Shown here in pieces: positions 13,976 to 15,671 of a stretch of 15,671 bases of DNA; the stretch's first letter is position 1, and every line of letters starts with the position of its first letter. The notes beneath the pieces were generated by a model. That model saw only the letters and a list, made by a program, of their open reading frames with translations, was not told where the DNA came from and searched no databases. Origin of the DNA: Ktedonobacter sp. (GTDB lineage: Bacteria > Chloroflexota > Ktedonobacteria > Ktedonobacterales > Ktedonobacteraceae); NCBI GenBank assembly GCA_003450555.1, contig DMFQ01000456.1:1947-17617 (forward strand), read 5' to 3'. The position numbers and the translations under genes are program-made.

Positions 13976-14470
13976 CTAATCGCGGAAGAGCAGATCAATG
14001 GTATCTTCGACAGATGAACGAAACTGTACATTGATGACCGAAGATTTGGTACGCGACGTATCGGCCCGCACCCGCTCAAGTATACGTCCCATTTCATCAG
14101 AAGCTTTTTTCGAGAGAACTTTAACCAGGCCAATATGGGTGAGCTTATCAAAGACAATAACCAGCAGCCATTGTTCTTCCACTATGGTCGTGAATATATT
14201 TTCTTTCACGCCTTGCTGGAAGATAGTGCGAAAATCTTTCTCTCCAAGCAGCTCGGCAATATGGCGAGAGGAGGAAAATGCGCCAGCAAGCAATGCGCCC
14301 AGAGAAGTAGCATTGCGCCGGACTCCTATACCCTGGGTAGCGATAACCTGCCCGCTTTTGTCAATTAGCATGACAGAAGTGGCATTAGTGTCATTCATAA
14401 GTTTATTTAATGCGGTAGAGATAAAAGCAAGTTCGCGATCCGAAATGACAAGGTTGGTCAGTTGTTCCAT
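13976..14470 (-). CDS. Roadblock/LC7 domain protein 2
   Basis: The 164-residue protein has a roadblock/LC7 fold at about 12-125: helix LAFISTALNKLMND (14-27), strand SVMLIDKSGQVIATQG (32-47), a small-residue-rich helix SLGALLAGAFSSSRHIAELL (56-75), then strands IFTTIVEEQWLLVIVFD (92-108). A C-terminal extension of about 40 residues (125-164), probably a helix plus strand, is absent from its smaller neighbour. Roadblock proteins dimerise and regulate small GTPases; MglB is the model. The start ATG has GGAGG 9 nt upstream. It is the middle gene of the operon, 43 nt after roadblock protein 1 and 14 nt before the GTPase gene, so it may be the direct GTPase partner. Confidence 0.85.
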   Translation of the reverse strand: MEQLTNLVISDRELAFISTALNKLMNDTNATSVMLIDKSGQVIATQGIGVRRNATSLGALLAGAFSSSRHIAELLGEKDFRTIFQQGVKENIFTTIVEEQWLLVIVFDKLTHIGLVKVLSKKASDEMGRILERVRADTSRTKSSVINVQFRSSVEDTIDLLFRD

Positions 14471-14505
14471 CTACGCGCCGCCCTCCGTACATGCTCAATG
14501 TTCAT

Positions 14506-14517
14506 GTAACATGTTAC
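14506..14517. repeat. 12-bp perfect palindrome GTAACATGTTAC
   Basis: A perfect palindrome overlaps the stop codon of roadblock gene 1 and lies in the 43-nt gap before roadblock gene 2. It could be an operator or mRNA processing site, but a chance palindrome is quite possible. Confidence 0.25.
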
Positions 14518-14879
14518 GCTATATCCAGAGCTTCAAGAATTTCATTACGACTTGTTTTGACTAAATGACGCACGCGAGCAATATTAGAGGCATTTTCAGA
14601 AAGTGTGACGAGAAGGGCGAAGTCCCCCAAAGGATCCACACTTACCAGGCCATTTTCGTATTCCATCAGCACGCCAACAACGGAACCTCGCGAAATTTCC
14701 TGCCCAAGAGCTTCAGCCGTACTCAAGCCAGTAGTCATGATAGCTCCTACTGCTTCCATATCATCTTTGCCGTCACGAGTTAGCCCTTCTATCATTAAAC
14801 CGTCACGACCTACCAGAATAGCTTGCCATACGCCAGGAATCGACAAAAAGCGGCTCAATGCCTGTTTAAGATCAACCAT
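14514..14879 (-). CDS. Roadblock/LC7 domain protein 1
   Basis: The 121-residue protein is a compact roadblock/LC7 domain: helix LKQALSRFLSIPGV (4-17), strand AILVGRDGLMIEGL (20-33), helix MEAVGAIMTTGLSTAEALGQEI (41-62), strands SVVGVLMEYENGLVSVDPLG (66-85) and FALLVTLSE (87-95), then a C-terminal helix (99-118). The layout is that of MglB-like proteins. It is the first gene of the operon leading to the MglA-like GTPase. The ATG at 14879 is preferred because GGGGAGGAAAGA stands directly before it. An upstream in-frame ATG at 14933 would add 18 residues with no resemblance to the family; it lies 5 nt from the predicted transcription start, so a leaderless longer form is not excluded. Confidence 0.85.
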   Translation of the reverse strand: MVDLKQALSRFLSIPGVWQAILVGRDGLMIEGLTRDGKDDMEAVGAIMTTGLSTAEALGQEISRGSVVGVLMEYENGLVSVDPLGDFALLVTLSENASNIARVRHLVKTSRNEILEALDIA

Positions 14880-14944
14880 TCTTTCCTCCCCAGTCGACGG
14901 GCTATACCAAATATACGTTGGATTAGCCAGCATAAATCACCGTT

Positions 14945-14973
14945 ATTCTATCTGATGTGTTGTTAAGAAGCAA
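14945..14973 (-). promoter_or_regulatory. Promoter of the roadblock-MglA operon
   Basis: On the minus strand TTGCTT (14973-14968) and TAGAAT (14950-14945) have a 17-nt spacer, giving a start near 14938. An 8-bp inverted repeat, ATTAGCCA (14922-14929) and TGGCTAAT (14989-14996), brackets the promoter and could be an operator pair. Confidence 0.6.
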
Positions 14974-15083
14974 CCTAATAAGACATCTTGGCTAATGCCA
15001 CCCGTCCAACACTCATTTGAGGACAGATGATCTACAGGAATACAATTATCGTGGTATATTACAGAACTCGATAAGATGGATTT

Positions 15084-15671
15084 CTATACCAGAAAACGGA
15101 GAGCCGCTAAAATATAGGTGCGAGCAGCCGATAAGACATCTTGAACGTTGACATGCTCATCAGGCATATGAGCCACCCGTACATCGCCGGGGCCGAATAA
15201 TACGGCGGGAATGCCGCCTACATTGACGAGGAGGCGCAAATCGGAACCATAGGGAGCACCCTCTAATTCAGCTTCACGGCCGGTAAGATCAAGTATACAT
15301 TGCTGACACAGCTCAACGAGGGGATGATTCACAGGTATCTCACCGGATTCGAACTGACCTCCGCGCCACTCGATTTGCATTGGGTGGTTGCGTAACCAGG
15401 GATCTGCCTCAGCCAGACTTGTCAGTGTATGCTCAAACTGACGACGTACAGCATCGCTCGCTTCGCCCATTGCCACGCCCATACGTCCCTCAAAAATCAA
15501 TTCCTCGGGCACCGAAGAGGACCAGTTGCCTGCCTGCACTCGACCAATGCTGAGGGGGTAAGGCAAAGGTAGTTTTCCGAGTAAAGGATGCTCTACTTCG
15601 CTATTCCTCTCCCGCTCCAGGTGTATGAGCGTTCGATGAATATCCAGGTACTTTTCTACGGCACTGACGCC
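15084..15671 (-). CDS. M20-family metallopeptidase/deacylase, C-terminal part (ArgE/DapE type), cut by the window end
   Basis: The visible 195 residues are the C-terminal half of an M20 amidohydrolase; the frame stays open to the last base, so the start and the N-terminal metal ligands lie outside. After a segment EKYLDIHRTLIHLERERN comes the lid/dimerisation domain (including ELIFEGRMGVAMGE and the following strand-helix run), then the return to the catalytic domain with GAPYGSDLRLLVNVGGIPAVLFGPGDVRVAHMPDEHVNV, where the H of AHMPDEHV is the expected last metal ligand. M20 enzymes remove acyl groups from amino acids or cut dipeptides; acetylornithine deacetylase and succinyl-diaminopimelate desuccinylase are relatives, but the substrate is not clear here. 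It is upstream of, and co-oriented with, the roadblock operon, which has its own promoter. Confidence 0.88.
   Translation of the reverse strand, partial: GVSAVEKYLDIHRTLIHLERERNSEVEHPLLGKLPLPYPLSIGRVQAGNWSSSVPEELIFEGRMGVAMGEASDAVRRQFEHTLTSLAEADPWLRNHPMQIEWRGGQFESGEIPVNHPLVELCQQCILDLTGREAELEGAPYGSDLRLLVNVGGIPAVLFGPGDVRVAHMPDEHVNVQDVLSAARTYILAALRFLV

Noticed and set aside
13998..14564. Plus-strand 188-codon ORF across the roadblock genes
   Set aside because: It is antisense to two recognisable roadblock domains and crosses their intergenic gap; the serine-rich composition reflects the opposite strand.
14978..15143. 13-nt direct repeat ATAAGACATCTTG at 14978-14990 and 15131-15143
   Set aside because: The second copy lies inside the M20 coding region and the first in a promoter region; with no third copy or palindromic structure it is probably chance.

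Overview
The window looks like chromosomal DNA of a free-living bacterium, most probably a filamentous member of the Chloroflexota (Ktedonobacteria-like). This is inferred from the mix of families: an MglA-type GTPase with two roadblock proteins, a PatA-like DUF4388 protein with a long low-complexity tail, a stand-alone receiver domain, an AidB-like acyl-CoA dehydrogenase and a streptomycin-kinase-like enzyme. Base composition is roughly even and the tRNAs lack an encoded CCA. No gene is diagnostic of the phylum, so the assignment is tentative. No insertion sequence, prophage, integrase or CRISPR array was seen.

Left part (1-3404): a minus-strand aminoglycoside/hydroxyurea phosphotransferase-like kinase with a strong hairpin after its stop; a short plus-strand lipoprotein facing away from it across an AT-rich region with a CRP-like palindrome; and a minus-strand AidB-like acyl-CoA dehydrogenase. 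Middle part (3493-6848): a plus-strand pair of lipid kinase (YegS/DagK type) and PAP2 phosphatase, then tRNA-Glu(UUC) with its own promoter and hairpin, then moeA, ending at a strong terminator shared with the convergent DUF4388 gene.

Central right (6880-9904): the DUF4388 protein, tRNA-Ser(UGA) with a terminator, and serS, all on the minus strand. The tRNA-Ser gene lies 68 nt behind the gene for the enzyme that charges it, and serS has a promoter placed so that its mRNA should begin at the start codon. Divergently, a plus-strand run encodes a CheY-like receiver, a DUF402 protein, a small HEAT-like protein and an EamA/DMT transporter (10067-12484).

Right part (12489-15671): a minus-strand operon with a good promoter, in the order roadblock protein 1, roadblock protein 2, MglA-like GTPase, DUF429 protein. 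The GTPase keeps all nucleotide-binding and catalytic motifs, and the two roadblock proteins are the natural candidates for its regulators. This is the most interesting module here. The window ends inside an M20 metallopeptidase gene on the minus strand.
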